Below are positions 48,980 to 58,867 of a DNA stretch of 64,000 bases, one piece after another; the first letter of the stretch is position 1; the number at the start of each line of letters is the position of its first letter. The DNA is taken from positions 123,459 through 187,458 of the forward strand of contig NW_006889835.1 of assembly GCF_000231115.1 (NCBI RefSeq), written 5' to 3'. The position numbers and the translations under genes were made by a program. The DNA comes from Vittaforma corneae ATCC 50505. Taxonomy: Eukaryota > Microsporidia > Nosematidae. The notes under the pieces were generated by a model that saw only the letters and a program-made list of their open reading frames with translations, did no database searches and was not told the DNA's origin.

Positions 48980-50659
48980 TCATAAAGCGAGCTTTTCAAC
49001 ACCTTCAATCGCAGAAATGTCCGGTTTAGACTCAGTTTGGACATAGCTCTGAAGATTAGCTAATTGTTCTTCTGTTAAAGGATTAAATAGGATGTGAATA
49101 TCAGAAGATATACTGGCCTTAGGGATTATTTCAAACCTACTCGGGAAAATACCGGATTCAGCTTTGCACATTCTAAAGATTTTCTTAGACGTTTCCGGTA
49201 TGAATGGCTCCAAGATATGAGCCAAAAAGACAATTGCAGAATATCCAATTTGGAAACCACGGGCAATTTTATCCTTTTTGCCTTGCAAATCCTGAATGTA
49301 CTTATTCGTAACAGACGATATTTCAACAGCCTTATTCAATCCTTCTCTGAGCGATATTTTTTTCATGCATCCATGATATTCATCAAGAAGATGGTTCACA
49401 TTGTCAATGAACTTCTGATCTTCTTCATCAATCGTGTCCACCGCTATTTTGCTTCCACAATTCTTTGCAATATACTTCAGTATTCTCTGACAGAGATTGC
49501 CTATATTACCCAGTAGATCAGAATTGGACACATTGATAAAGTCCAAAATATTAAAATCAGAATCTTTTGTCTCAGGTCTTCTCTTTATTAGATAGAATCT
49601 CCATAAACATGAAGGCCCCAGATCCTTTTGTACAAGATCCATTCCGAAAATGCCAATGCCTCTGCTCTTACTGAACTTTTCCTTGTTAAATGTAAGGTAC
49701 TCTGTACTATTGATAACATCAACTGTAGGGCTGTTAGAATCAGAAGCAAGAAGTATTCCAGGAAAGATAAAAGAATGGAAGAAAACGTTGTCTTTGCCCA
49801 TGAATTGAATGAATTCCGCACTCTTAAGCCATTCCTCCCAGTCTTCTCTTATCTGTGATAAAAATGTTAAATATCCAATAACAGCATCAAACCAAACATA
49901 GAAGACCTTATCTTCAAAGCCTTCAAGTGGAACGGGAACACCCCATTTGTATTTGAGGGTTCTAGTCATGCACCTGGATATCAAATCCTTTTCTAACCAC
50001 TCATTGTAAATGTTAATGGCGTTTTCACTCCATCCGTATTTCTTTTTGTCCATGCATTCTTTAATTTTATTCTGAAGTAAATCTAAACGCAGGAAAAGAT
50101 GGTTAGAAGACCTAACAAGAGGCACACCAGAACATATGACACATTTTGGATCTTTTAAATCATTATTTCTAAGACACCTACCACATTGGTCACACTGATC
50201 TCCCCTGGCGTTCAAATAGCCGCACAGTCCGCATGTGCCTTCAACATATCGATCGGCCAAAAATTGTGCACACTCTTCACAATAGAACTGCTCAACCTCT
50301 TGTATTTCAAAGTATCCATTTTTATAGCATCTTCTGAATATTTCTTGCACTAATTTAGTGTGTTCTGGACAGCTTGTCTGACCAAAAAAGTCGAATTCAC
50401 AGTTTATCCAATCGTAAACTTTCTTGTGAAGCGCTCTGTTCTTCTCAACAATTTCTCTGGGGTGTACATTCTGCTTGATTGCTTCCATTTCAGTCGCTGT
50501 TCCATACTCGTCTGTGCCGCATATAAAAATGGTTTCTTCGCCAGACTTTCGGCAATATCTGTTGTATACATCGGATCCTAGGACTGATCCAACAATGTTC
50601 CCCAGATGTGGCTGATTATTTACATAAGGAAGAGCCGAAGTTATAAATTTCTTTGGCAT
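48980..50659 (-). CDS. Methionyl-tRNA synthetase, cytosolic
   Basis: 559 residues, complete frame. The class I HIGH motif is PHLGN (17-21) and KMSKS is KFSKS (328-332). Four Cys pairs in the connective zinc region (FYCEECAQF, GTCGLCGYL, DQCDQCGRC, KCVICSG) form two zinc knuckles. TSALPYVNNQPHLGNI and GTDEYGTATE are typical of MetRS. It lacks both the N-terminal GST-like and C-terminal tRNA-binding extensions of fungal enzymes. The ATG touches CCC. Confidence 0.97.
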   Translation of the reverse strand: MPKKFITSALPYVNNQPHLGNIVGSVLGSDVYNRYCRKSGEETIFICGTDEYGTATEMEAIKQNVHPREIVEKNRALHKKVYDWINCEFDFFGQTSCPEHTKLVQEIFRRCYKNGYFEIQEVEQFYCEECAQFLADRYVEGTCGLCGYLNARGDQCDQCGRCLRNNDLKDPKCVICSGVPLVRSSNHLFLRLDLLQNKIKECMDKKKYGWSENAINIYNEWLEKDLISRCMTRTLKYKWGVPVPLEGFEDKVFYVWFDAVIGYLTFLSQIREDWEEWLKSAEFIQFMGKDNVFFHSFIFPGILLASDSNSPTVDVINSTEYLTFNKEKFSKSRGIGIFGMDLVQKDLGPSCLWRFYLIKRRPETKDSDFNILDFINVSNSDLLGNIGNLCQRILKYIAKNCGSKIAVDTIDEEDQKFIDNVNHLLDEYHGCMKKISLREGLNKAVEISSVTNKYIQDLQGKKDKIARGFQIGYSAIVFLAHILEPFIPETSKKIFRMCKAESGIFPSRFEIIPKASISSDIHILFNPLTEEQLANLQSYVQTESKPDISAIEGVEKLAL

Positions 50660-50862
50660 GGGTTCAGGATAAAAAGTTTATAAAACCGAAAGAATTTCAC
50701 AGGTCTTGATTTTGAACCCACAAAAACTGTAGCCATGGTTTCTCAGGAGGACATAAGCATTTTTTATATGAACATATCTTAATGCAAGATAAAAATTGGG
50801 GCATAGTGTCAGCTGAGAATTGCTTCACCAAAAGCCATCTACACTTAGAATCGGATTTAATT

Positions 50863-52041
50863 TCAAATGTAAAACAATAGCTTTTCTTTTAACACTCTTA
50901 GTCTCACACTTCTCCATTCGTGATCTGTCATCCACAACTCCTTGGAACTTTCCAGATTAGAAAACAGCTGTGAGCCTGAAATTGCCATTTCTATGACACC
51001 TTCAAGCCTTTCAGCATTTTGGAAATCAACATCAACTGAGTAAATCTTTTTTGAAATCTTCTCATACTTTTCCTTGTTAAAGAGGTATCTCATTCTATTA
51101 GCAAAGTTTTCTGCAAAATCTTCTTTTCTATTATACTCAAAAAATGATCCACTTCCATGTTCTTTAGCAATGTGGCTGTTAATTTTCTCTTCTGTATCTT
51201 CTTTTCCACCACACTCATCGCAAGAGAACCTTAAGCTTTCATCAATTGTTGCCAATCTACTATATTCTTCAGCATAGTCCTGATCGTCTAGCCTAGCTTT
51301 AACATACGAACCACCATTGCTTTGAGTCATTTCACAGGTGTCAATAAGACAAAAAGTCATCCACAAATGAAAACCCGGTTTTGTAAATAAATGAACAGTA
51401 GTTCTGATTTAGATGAAAGCTCAAGCAGAGTGACAATGGCAATATCATTATGGCCTTAAACCCCAATTGGTTGAGAACGATGTCAATGAGTGATATTATA
51501 TCACTTCTGCCCATAAAATCATTGATAATCAACTGTATAGGTACTGTTCTATTCTTTATATTTTCGTACTCCTGAGATACTCTCTTTAATTCACTGTAAA
51601 GTAGAGAATAAATGTTATCAAGACACTTCTGGATAGATTTATACTTTACAATGTTCATTTTGTTATTTAAAAGGAAGTCATGCTCGATTTTTTACCATTA
51701 ACCACAATAAGTCCGTCTAAGACTAGGAACTGTGCAGCAGGGTCTGAAGACGGGTATAATGGATATTTTAGGTTTTCTGGAGTGAAAAAAGACTGCTCGG
51801 ACCTCATAAAATAGCTTTGGATGTTTTTATTTGGAGTTGTTATTGGTTCGAAAACAAAGCTTGAATTTACTGGAGTGAACTTCATCTGTCTGGAAAATGA
51901 AGGGTACTTAAGAGAATGCTGCATGTAATGATTACATTCTTGTATAAACTCTGGATTTTCAGATAAGGACAGCAAGCTAATAAATGGTGCCAATAAACAA
52001 AGCTTACAGATCAAAGAAATAACAGTCTGAACGAAAAGCAT
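50863..52041 (-). CDS. Actin-related protein, Arp8-like, broken into three open frames
   Basis: Three frames (52041-51667, 51658-51341 and about 51360-50863) join into about 392 aa if the A6-run at 51688-51693 gains a base and the run at 51351-51355 loses one. The middle part (VPIQLIINDFMGRSDIISLI, NQLGFKAIMILPLSLCLSF) matches the Arp8 actin-fold segment, and the end (ISGSQLFSNLESSKELWMTD, HEW) matches the Arp8 C-terminus GGSVLACLDTTQELWIYQREW. Arp8 is part of INO80 chromatin remodellers. A C-x2-C-x12-H-x4-H finger (DECGG ... HIAKEH) sits in the insertion after the first half. The start is uncertain: the first ATG directly touches the SUMO stop codon. Confidence 0.65.
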
Positions 52042-52356
52042 TTACTCTTTAAGGTAGGAATAGCCACCAGTCTGGGATGCCACAACATTGATAGTTGCGT
52101 CAGAAGGAAAGTTGTAAGCTTCAAGTCTCTCGTCCAAGTGTAGAACCTTGTCTTTATAAATGAGTCTGTGTTCTTTTGGATCAACTTTATGTTCTTTACA
52201 GAAAGCATCTAGTAATTTGTAAACTTTGGTGGAGGATTTAGCTAGTACTATTGTCTTAAACCCCATGCCCCCTTCTAAATACAGCTTCACTTGGGGTGCT
52301 TTGTTCTCATTCTTCTGGCCTTCTGGCTTAATTTCAGACTCCTTGGCCCTACTCAT
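52042..52356 (-). CDS. SMT3: SUMO (Smt3) precursor
   Basis: 104 residues. A flexible 20-residue N-terminus is followed by a ubiquitin-like fold with QVKLYLEGG, AFCKEHKVDPKEHRLIYKDK (SUMO has SYCERQGVSxxSLRFLFDGR) and SQTGG ending at 98, the SUMO-type QTGG. Six residues (YSYLKE) follow and must be removed by a Ulp1-type protease to expose GG. No internal psi-K-x-E site is obvious beyond LIYKDK. AAATTTTTT lies about 15 bases before the ATG, without a CCC block. Its stop codon abuts the next gene's first ATG. Confidence 0.92.
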   Translation of the reverse strand: MSRAKESEIKPEGQKNENKAPQVKLYLEGGMGFKTIVLAKSSTKVYKLLDAFCKEHKVDPKEHRLIYKDKVLHLDERLEAYNFPSDATINVVASQTGGYSYLKE

Positions 52357-52548
52357 GGATGAGAAAAAATTTAGTAATTTGAAGACAAGAAATAAGAGAA
52401 AACAGCCTATGACTCAAAACAAATAATAACTTGGCATTTAGATAGACACTCATCACCTGGCATGGTACAAACGATGTTTGTCAATATGTATCAGATGATA
52501 ATTTTTACAAGCCAAGACAAGAGTAGTCGAGAAAATACCCCTTTATAT

Positions 52549-53229
52549 TTAGTTTTCGCCACCTGACAATCTATAAACATATCTTATCGCTGAATAAAAG
52601 GCCTTTTCATTCTTAATTTCTATACAAATCTTATCTTCAACATGGAGCTTGGTACTGTCATACACTTTGCTACTACCGTTAAGTTGATCATCGATAATGC
52701 ATCTGTCTACCAAAGAAGTTTCTCCCTTTTCAAGTCTAAAAGTGCCTGTATTTTCAACGTCACTTGTCATTATTACATAGTCATCGTCGCATAGCAGGAG
52801 CGGATACTCTTCTATGATGTCATTAACAGGATCGCTCACTTTCTCAAATGTACCTTGCAAATACTTCTGATAATCCAGGACATCTTCAATGGTATGTTTC
52901 TGTTCATCTCGCATCAACAGCTCATTTCTATCACTCTTCTCTTGGTAGTACAGACTATCTATCTGTGTTCCTTGTCTGAGCCAACTCTCTGTTTTAGTAT
53001 CATCGAGGCTTCTCATCTCTGCCAGCACATCAATTGGAAACATCTCTGTTATTGGGGTGTGTATGATCTTATAATCGCTATCTAATGCATTTGAGTAGGA
53101 TCTTGTATCAATATTCGGGACCATTTCCATATAAAAATAACTGGGAAGTGGGGCTGGTGTGGTCTTTTCAAACTCTATGTCCTTTAACCTAAGCTCTTCA
53201 TGGTTCTTCTTTTCACTCATCTTTCCCAT
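52549..53229 (-). CDS. PAF1: Paf1, subunit of the RNA polymerase II Paf1 complex
   Basis: 226 residues. The order of blocks follows Paf1: a PAPLPSYFYMEMVPN start (cf. SLPDIPFDPKF), HTPITEMFPIDVLAEM (cf. LTEPDLGVTIDLINP), ESWLRQGTQIDS (cf. VPWMRKTEYIS), RDEQKHTIEDVLDYQKYLQG (cf. RDSQITAIEKTFEDAQK), and the final AFYSAIRYVYRLSGGEN (cf. VYYNELETRVRLSKR). It is half the length of human PAF1, losing the acidic tail. The complex couples elongating polymerase II to histone modification. The ATG may be at 53229 or three codons later. No CCC block is present. Confidence 0.78.
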   Translation of the reverse strand: MGKMSEKKNHEELRLKDIEFEKTTPAPLPSYFYMEMVPNIDTRSYSNALDSDYKIIHTPITEMFPIDVLAEMRSLDDTKTESWLRQGTQIDSLYYQEKSDRNELLMRDEQKHTIEDVLDYQKYLQGTFEKVSDPVNDIIEEYPLLLCDDDYVIMTSDVENTGTFRLEKGETSLVDRCIIDDQLNGSSKVYDSTKLHVEDKICIEIKNEKAFYSAIRYVYRLSGGEN

Positions 53230-53392
53230 GGTGAAGTAAAGTAGGAAAATTTTTAGTAAAACAAGAAAATAATCATATAAATTTGTTTGACAGTTAAATA
53301 TATAAGAATGTGTCGGACACTTTGACTAAATTATATTGCATGATCTATATGGAAAATTAGTCTTAAAAAGAAAAATTTTCGTCCTTCTAAAA

Positions 53393-54657
53393 ATGAAAAT
53401 AGAGAGCATCTACCACTCAAAAGAAGCTAGAAGAAAAGAATGTAAAGGTGACAAATCAGACAGAAGATACTCCAAGGATCCAGTCCATCACCCAATGCTT
53501 TTAGAAAGAGAATATGTCAGAGCACTGAATGCCGTTAAAATTGAACGCATGCTTTCAAAGCCCTTTATAACAGCGCTTTCACATCACAGAGAAGGAATCA
53601 ATAGACTGTCAAAAGATTATAGCTCAAATGTATTTGTATCTTCCAGTTACGACAACAAAGTTGTGGTGTGGGATCTTTTCTACAAAAATATCATCTTTGA
53701 AAAGAAATACGAAGGCTTGATTAATGGAATAGCAGTGAATACAACTGATAATAAGAACAATATATTTGTTTCGCAGAACAAAAAAGTCATTCTTGAGAAT
53801 AGTCTTGAGTTTGCAGTTGAGTCTCCAGTTTCAGGTATTGATTTTTCACAAGATCTTTGCGTTGGCCACAGTCTTGGCATTTCTATATTTGATGTTGACA
53901 GAATTACCCCAAAGATCTCGTATTTGAATGATGATATTACCTTTGTAAAGTACAATAGATCGTTCAAGTACATCATAGCTGGGCTAAGTAGATTAGCTAT
54001 AGATCTCTATGATAATAGATCTAGTAAAGGATTTATGCAGATTGATCACTCTGGTGCCAACTGTGTATCCTTCAATCCTCAGCAAGGCTATCTTTTTGCA
54101 TGTGGCAACGAGGATGGCAATGGGTATCTGTACGATATTAGGAACAGCATCAAGCCTATTGAGACATATAGAGGACATACGAATGCCGTTGTAAGTATTT
54201 CATTTAGTCCTGATGGGAAAGAGGTTGTGACAGGTAGCTTTGATAGAACAATCAGAATATTTAAGATGGATGAGAGAAAACCAGGGATTGCTACTACAAC
54301 GATAGAATGCAAATTGTGCATGCAGTTGAATATTCAAATGATGGAGGCTTTATCATTTCTGGTAGCGACGATGGGTCTTTGCGACTCTGGAAAGCTCACG
54401 CCAGTAAAAAGGCAGGACCTGTCTCAAGGTTTGAAAAAGAGTCATTAGAATACACAGACGCACTTAAAGAGAAATTCAAGTATGTTGGTGAAATTTCCAG
54501 AATTAGTAAGCATAGGTTTTTGAATAAAGAGATAAAACGCGAGATGAGGACTAAGCATGAAATGTACGAAGGACAGCTAAGAAGAGCCGCCAAAAGGGAA
54601 AAGGAAGCAGAGTTCAAATTAAAAAATGATTTGGAAGTGAGTTCTGATGAAAGCTAG
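53393..54657 (+). CDS. SOF1: U3 snoRNP protein Sof1 (DCAF13), one frameshift
   Basis: The N-terminal REYVRALNAVKIERMLSKPF matches Sof1 REYTKALNATKLERMFAKPF. Seven WD40 blades follow (e.g. FVSSSYDNKVVVWDL, FACGNEDGNGYLYDI, VTGSFDRTIRIF). The first frame runs to 54448, but homology stops near 54280. From there the second frame reads CYYNDRMQIVHAVEYSNDGG, IISGSDDGSLRLWKA and the basic C-terminal KRISRHR-like tail (ISRISKHRFLNKEI). One base added in the A4 run 54277-54280 restores a 421-aa protein. Sof1 acts in 18S rRNA processing. The ATG at 53393 is chosen; the frame is open further up only to a TTG. Confidence 0.9.
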
Positions 54658-54844
54658 CTGTCTATTGCATTAAAACTCATATAATTCATATGTGGTAAAA
54701 AGAGCAATTCAGATGGCTTTTGGGTCTATGTTCTTATGTTATCAGCTGTTGATTAAATACACATCTTAGCACTGTTCATCTATTCTTATCCATATGCATT
54801 TGGTTCTCTATCTTCAACTTTTGTGTTTTCTGTTTTTGTACCCC

Positions 54845-55450
54845 ATGTTTTTCCTGTTTCTAAGCTGCATACTAGCAGAAATCTTTGTGTTTCAAAGACC
54901 AGGAGATACAATCACGATAAAGTTTACACTCGATCCGGAAAACATCAATACCGGATTTTTCAATCCTGAAGTGGGGCATAACATGAAGTTTAAGGTAAAG
55001 ATAGCAAGTAAAGACGATAAACGGATTCTATATCTAAACGATTCCCTTCCTGAAGGCAAAGAAACACATTTTTCATTTAACAACACTGATTCGCAGGACA
55101 TTTTACTCCACATTCTATCAATGGCTGCCGATGAAAAGACGCCAACCTCACCCTCTGAGTTTCAAATGAAGTTTGAAAGTACTGCAGACACCTTCAACAC
55201 AAAGGTATCAAAGGAAGTACAGTACAAGCCGGCCATCAACGCACTCAATCATTTACTTGCAAAGCTGAATAACATTACAACTACCACTAAAGAGGTATAT
55301 AACAAGTCAGGCGATTTGAGAAATGAACAAAAGAAGATGCTGTCATTTGTGCTGGGATTTTCTATCATTTCACTGTTTGCCTTTGCAGTATTGAACTTCT
55401 TCAAGCTGTACCTGATGAAGTCGTATCTCAATGAAAAGAAGTACTTGTAA
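54845..55450 (+). CDS. p24/emp24 (TMED) family cargo receptor
   Basis: 201 residues. Signal peptide MFFLFLSCILA, a GOLD beta domain (about 20-115), a coiled coil (NALNHLLAKLNNITTTTKEV) and one C-terminal membrane helix (VLGFSIISLFAFAVLNFF), then a short tail ending EKKYL. This is exactly the p24 plan. The family cycles between ER and Golgi in COPII/COPI vesicles and selects cargo; the KKxx-like KKYL tail fits COPI binding. The ATG at 54845 immediately follows CCCC, so the earlier ATG at 54794 is not used. It lies between Sof1 and a membrane protein of unknown role. Confidence 0.88.
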   Translation: MFFLFLSCILAEIFVFQRPGDTITIKFTLDPENINTGFFNPEVGHNMKFKVKIASKDDKRILYLNDSLPEGKETHFSFNNTDSQDILLHILSMAADEKTPTSPSEFQMKFESTADTFNTKVSKEVQYKPAINALNHLLAKLNNITTTTKEVYNKSGDLRNEQKKMLSFVLGFSIISLFAFAVLNFFKLYLMKSYLNEKKYL

Positions 55451-55778
55451 CAAGTCTTCTATTTTATGAAATAAAACAATGGTTATATGTTATATTTTAA
55501 ATACTTTCTTGAGTATTGTCTTTAATTTATACAAAATAATGGTGTTAGGACTCACAAAGACACCATAAGCTGGCTTGTAAATGGGTTTTATTGCATCACC
55601 GCTTCTGTTATGCAAATTTGTCATATTGCATAGTAACCGTATAGCTCTTTGCCAGCAATAGTATGGAAGATGTCCTGCAAAGCATTGTTTAGACTATTAT
55701 AAATTGGATTTAAATATCATGCTATAGATGTAGTGTGTATTTGTTTACAGCAATGTACTTGCCAGATTTTTGCTACCC
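55451..55778. other. Intergenic spacer with a small hairpin
   Basis: ATGGTGT (55539-55545) and ACACCAT (55560-55566) form a 7-bp inverted repeat with a 14-base loop, too small to assign. No coding frame of note. Confidence 0.4.
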
Positions 55779-56543
55779 ATGTTTTTCTATTCTTCCCTGC
55801 TATTTACTTTCTTGTGTTCTCTTCTTGCCTATTTTCTCATTCAAAGAATCAAATCACGACTAACAAAAGAATCAGAGGCAAGAAGGTTCAACATGCAGCT
55901 CAAAAGCACATATTTTCCTAATTATTTCCAGGCAATTGATGTTTATAGTCTTTCTGGTGAATCGGTGAACAATGAAGATAAAAAAGTGGTATCCAATCTA
56001 CCAAAAAACGTGGTGACACTGTTTACCACCACTACTCTGAGAAGTAGATGTGATATTTATGCGTTGCTATACACTGATGGCATTTCTACTTTCCACATCA
56101 ACCTTGACTTTGCAATACGTGCTCCCTGTTTCTACATTTACAAAAAGTCTATTCCCTTTATCCATGTTGGAAAGACGTTTAGCAAACCATTCCTTCTGAA
56201 CAAGTCAAAGTATCATGTTTATGGAAATATCTCCGACATTCTACATGACTTTATTTGTAAGTTTGATGTTGAGTATTTCTATTCTAGCTATCTTCCAACC
56301 ACTTGTTCGGAAAACGAAAAGAAGTGCAGCACTGTCGAACTCAAGGCAAGACTTGACTCTGTTGATGGTGAGTTCTTGTGTATGTTTTTAAAAATATTCT
56401 CTCATGTTGAATATGAAAATGAGAATAAGTACCAAAGGATTATTAAGGAATTTAGATTAATGAAATCTCAAGAAGAAGCATATGAAAATTTAGGCTTTCT
56501 GCAGAAATTAGACAAGTATCTTTATGACACTAAGAATAAATAA
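55779..56543 (+). CDS. Single-pass membrane protein, unrecognised
   Basis: 254 residues. The N-terminus is one hydrophobic segment (FYSSLLFTFLCSLLAYFLI) followed by RIKSRLTKESEARRF, so it is either an uncleaved anchor or signal, with the rest presumably cytosolic. The body has mixed strands and helices (NVVTLFTTTTLRSRCDIYAL, RAPCFYIYKKSIPFIHVGK). I know no family. The ATG touches CCC, in the context ACCCATGTTTTTC, nearly identical to the start of the p24 gene upstream. The stop is preceded by AATAAA. Confidence 0.7.
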   Translation: MFFYSSLLFTFLCSLLAYFLIQRIKSRLTKESEARRFNMQLKSTYFPNYFQAIDVYSLSGESVNNEDKKVVSNLPKNVVTLFTTTTLRSRCDIYALLYTDGISTFHINLDFAIRAPCFYIYKKSIPFIHVGKTFSKPFLLNKSKYHVYGNISDILHDFICKFDVEYFYSSYLPTTCSENEKKCSTVELKARLDSVDGEFLCMFLKIFSHVEYENENKYQRIIKEFRLMKSQEEAYENLGFLQKLDKYLYDTKNK

Positions 56544-57621
56544 TATAATAACGACGTTGGCAAGGAAGTATGACTTTTAACAATCTGATTTATCAATACA
56601 TGTAGCTGGTGTATGGAATTTAGATTGCATTATTAAATAAGTAATATACAAAACATGATGTGAATAGAGATGCCTTGGGGTAGAATATCTGCCTCTTTGA
56701 GGAGGGCCTACAAAGCTGCCAAAGCCTTTAAGAGATGATTAAAGACAGTAGTTGGATAATCTTTTAGGATATTTACTTAGATTTATGTGCATTGATGATA
56801 TGTATCTACTTCAGTACTAAACTTAAATGAAGTGAAGTCTTCAAGCTACATTTGATCTCCCACAAGGCTCATTGATATTCTTCTACACTGTGTAGTTCAA
56901 TTTCACTGGATATGTTTTTAACGACATTGAACATATTATTACAATTTTCTGGCATTACTATACTAACTATATTTTGATATAATATAAATATTATCTACCA
57001 AACCATAGACTATGCAAATATACAGTTAAATTTCTGCACAAAAAATTTGCTAATGCCCGATGACCATCGTACAAGTAATTCTTCAAATAAGGCCGATGGT
57101 AGTTGTAACAGTTGCGAATCATAGGTTCTCCAGAAGAGAAATATATTCCAACAACAGCAATAATAATAAGAAAACTGTAAAGAATCTAAATAGTGGGCTA
57201 ATATATCTATATATAAACTGTAAATGGAGAAAAGCGTATGTGATTTCAATATACAATAAGTATCTATTTGGTGAGATGTAGAACCAGACATTGAGCTAGT
57301 TTAATTCTGTATTCGTTTTAATATTGAAAATGTAGGCATTGGCAATCTAATGGAGAAATTCAAGGATGCAACTGCATCTCAGGAACTGTACATTGGAAAC
57401 AAGTGGCAGCAAGAAACAGAATAAATCGTACATGACAGCAAATAATACCACTAGATCCAGAATTGTCCTGTGGAAAGAATGGCATGGCACGGAGAAAAGT
57501 TGGCTCATATAGACTGATGAAAAGTAAATTGATGAGCACAAATGTTCATCAAAGGATTAAAAGAAACTTGTTTGGCAAATTGTAAGCATTCTTACTTTCT
57601 TCAATTGTTTTCACCTTGCCC
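56544..57621. other. 1.08-kb region with no supported gene
   Basis: Besides the small open frame at 56670-56738 I see only broken short frames. The stretch 57350-57560 has codon-like composition (for example a 23-codon frame from 57351 reading MEKFKDATASQELYIGNKW), but all frames stop quickly, so it may be a decayed gene. The CCC next to the following start codon is at 57619-57621. Confidence 0.4.
56670..56738 (+). CDS. Possible 22-residue cationic amphipathic peptide
   Basis: The frame ATG-CCT-TGG to TGA encodes a 22-residue peptide with W3, seven Lys/Arg and no acid residue; its C-terminal 16 residues (ASLRRAYKAAKAFKR) would form an amphipathic helix. It stands out in a gene-poor spacer by its G+C content. 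It has neither CCC nor AAATTT signal, and such a short frame can arise by chance. Ribosomal eL41 was considered and does not match. Confidence 0.2.
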   Translation: MPWGRISASLRRAYKAAKAFKR

Positions 57622-57987
57622 ATGCTAGTTGTCCTTGCAACACTAAACAATAAGATTATCTTTTATAAATACTTTGGAGAGAAAAAGCACTCTGTTGCAT
57701 ATCTTCTAGCGTATTCTGCACTTGACACCGAGGATCCGCTTTCAATCGACGACTTTGTCTCAAGTACTACTCTTCTTGAAAGTGGGCACAAAATAGTCAC
57801 TGTTCATAGAACTACAGACAGAGATGTAAGTTACAAACCTGGAATACTAAGCCAGTTTTTGGGTGCAAAGAGTAAATCTAAAAAGACCGTAGATGCCCTT
57901 ACGAGCATGTTTGTAGATGAAATGCTTAATCCTTTTGTAGATTGTAATTCTGGGTTGAGCGAAGAGTTTGGCAAAAATATACCTTAA
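57622..57987 (+). CDS. TRAPP complex subunit of the sedlin/TRAPPC2L (Tca17/Trs20) family
   Basis: 121 residues with a longin fold. The order is a strand start MLVVLATLNNKIIFYKYF, then YLLAYSALDTEDPLS (cf. HTSLDVVDE), a strand block LESGHKIVTVHRTTDRD, and the C-terminal helix DALTSMFVDEMLNPFVDCNS, GLSEEFGKNI, which fits MFxxLHxxYTDxxCNPFYxPG. TRAPP tethers ER-derived and Golgi vesicles. Which paralogue it is cannot be decided by eye. The ATG follows TTGCCC; the reading frame also extends two codons to that TTG. Confidence 0.78.
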   Translation: MLVVLATLNNKIIFYKYFGEKKHSVAYLLAYSALDTEDPLSIDDFVSSTTLLESGHKIVTVHRTTDRDVSYKPGILSQFLGAKSKSKKTVDALTSMFVDEMLNPFVDCNSGLSEEFGKNIP

Positions 57988-58339
57988 TGCTTGAGGATAT
58001 TGGAGGCTTCAAAATCTAAAGGAGAACCAGCATGATATAAAGATACATAAAATGTATTGAAAGATAAAACTAAAGCTTAATAAACTATTGTTAACTATAA
58101 ATAAGCTATTAGCTTATTAAAGACTATGTGTTTGATTTTGATCGTGGCGAAGCCACAGGGCCATATGTCTTTACTATTTATAAATGCAACTGTACAATTA
58201 AGCACTCCATTAATCTTAAATATTTTTGCTCATATATTTGTATCAATTTCTTCCAGCAGCTCTTTTAACAATGATCTGATCGAAACTCCTTTTTGGCCTA
58301 AAATATAAAATTTTTTGTGCAGACAAAAATAACTCCAGG
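57988..58339. other. Intergenic spacer
   Basis: It contains a 60-codon open frame (58126-58308) with hydrophobic stretches but no start signal, and a GTGGC-GAA-GCCAC hairpin near 58144. Neither is convincing as a gene. Confidence 0.4.
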
Positions 58340-58867
58340 ATGATTAAATTTACTTTCTTTGCGATACTAATCAGCACGTCTATGTCTGTGCATGCATCAC
58401 AAATTCCAAATGATAATTCAGAACAACAAATATTCATGCCTGATGGTGAAAACCCAACGCCTCCTTCTAGTCCATGTGTTTCATCCACAAATCCATCATT
58501 TGATGTCAGCTCCGCATCATTTTCACCTTTTAATGAACAAGATGTACTGAAATTGATAAAAAGCCTAAACCAAATATCTCATAATGCACCTAGTCAAGTA
58601 GCGCCGTCGTCATCTTCGGATCTGGTGTCCAGTGACTATGCTCAAACTACACTTTTAGATTCAACTAAGATAGGAACTAATATAGAAAGGGAACAACAAA
58701 AGACTTCAGGCCCTGGAGAAGACACAACTCAAGACATGGAACTATTGAACTTGCCTGAGCCACGATCTTTTGATCAACACCATTCTGATATTGACATGAT
58801 GGATATCGAAATGGTTCAGGATGGAGGTACAATCACTCCACAAGAAGCCTTTGAAATTAACCAATAA
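58340..58867 (+). CDS. Secreted Ser/Pro-rich acidic protein
   Basis: 175 residues, unrecognised. Signal peptide MIKFTFFAILISTSMSVHAS with a good AxS/A cleavage site. The mature part is disordered, rich in Ser, Pro, Asp and Glu, and contains no Cys pair or domain. Such small disordered secreted proteins are common in microsporidian secretomes and may be host-exported; function is unknown. The last 11 codons overlap a weak opposite-strand frame. It opens a run of secreted or repeat-bearing genes to the end of the window. Confidence 0.6.
   Translation: MIKFTFFAILISTSMSVHASQIPNDNSEQQIFMPDGENPTPPSSPCVSSTNPSFDVSSASFSPFNEQDVLKLIKSLNQISHNAPSQVAPSSSSDLVSSDYAQTTLLDSTKIGTNIEREQQKTSGPGEDTTQDMELLNLPEPRSFDQHHSDIDMMDIEMVQDGGTITPQEAFEINQ

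Noticed and set aside
50863..51366. Stand-alone zinc-finger protein
   Set aside because: Its C-terminus is the actin-related-protein end, and the preceding frames supply the rest of the actin fold.
54307..54657. Separate small WD-repeat gene
   Set aside because: It is the Sof1 C-terminus in another frame, rejoined by one base at 54277-54280.
57010..57291. Overlapping 73- to 93-codon frames on both strands
   Set aside because: Mutually overlapping, low complexity, without start signals.
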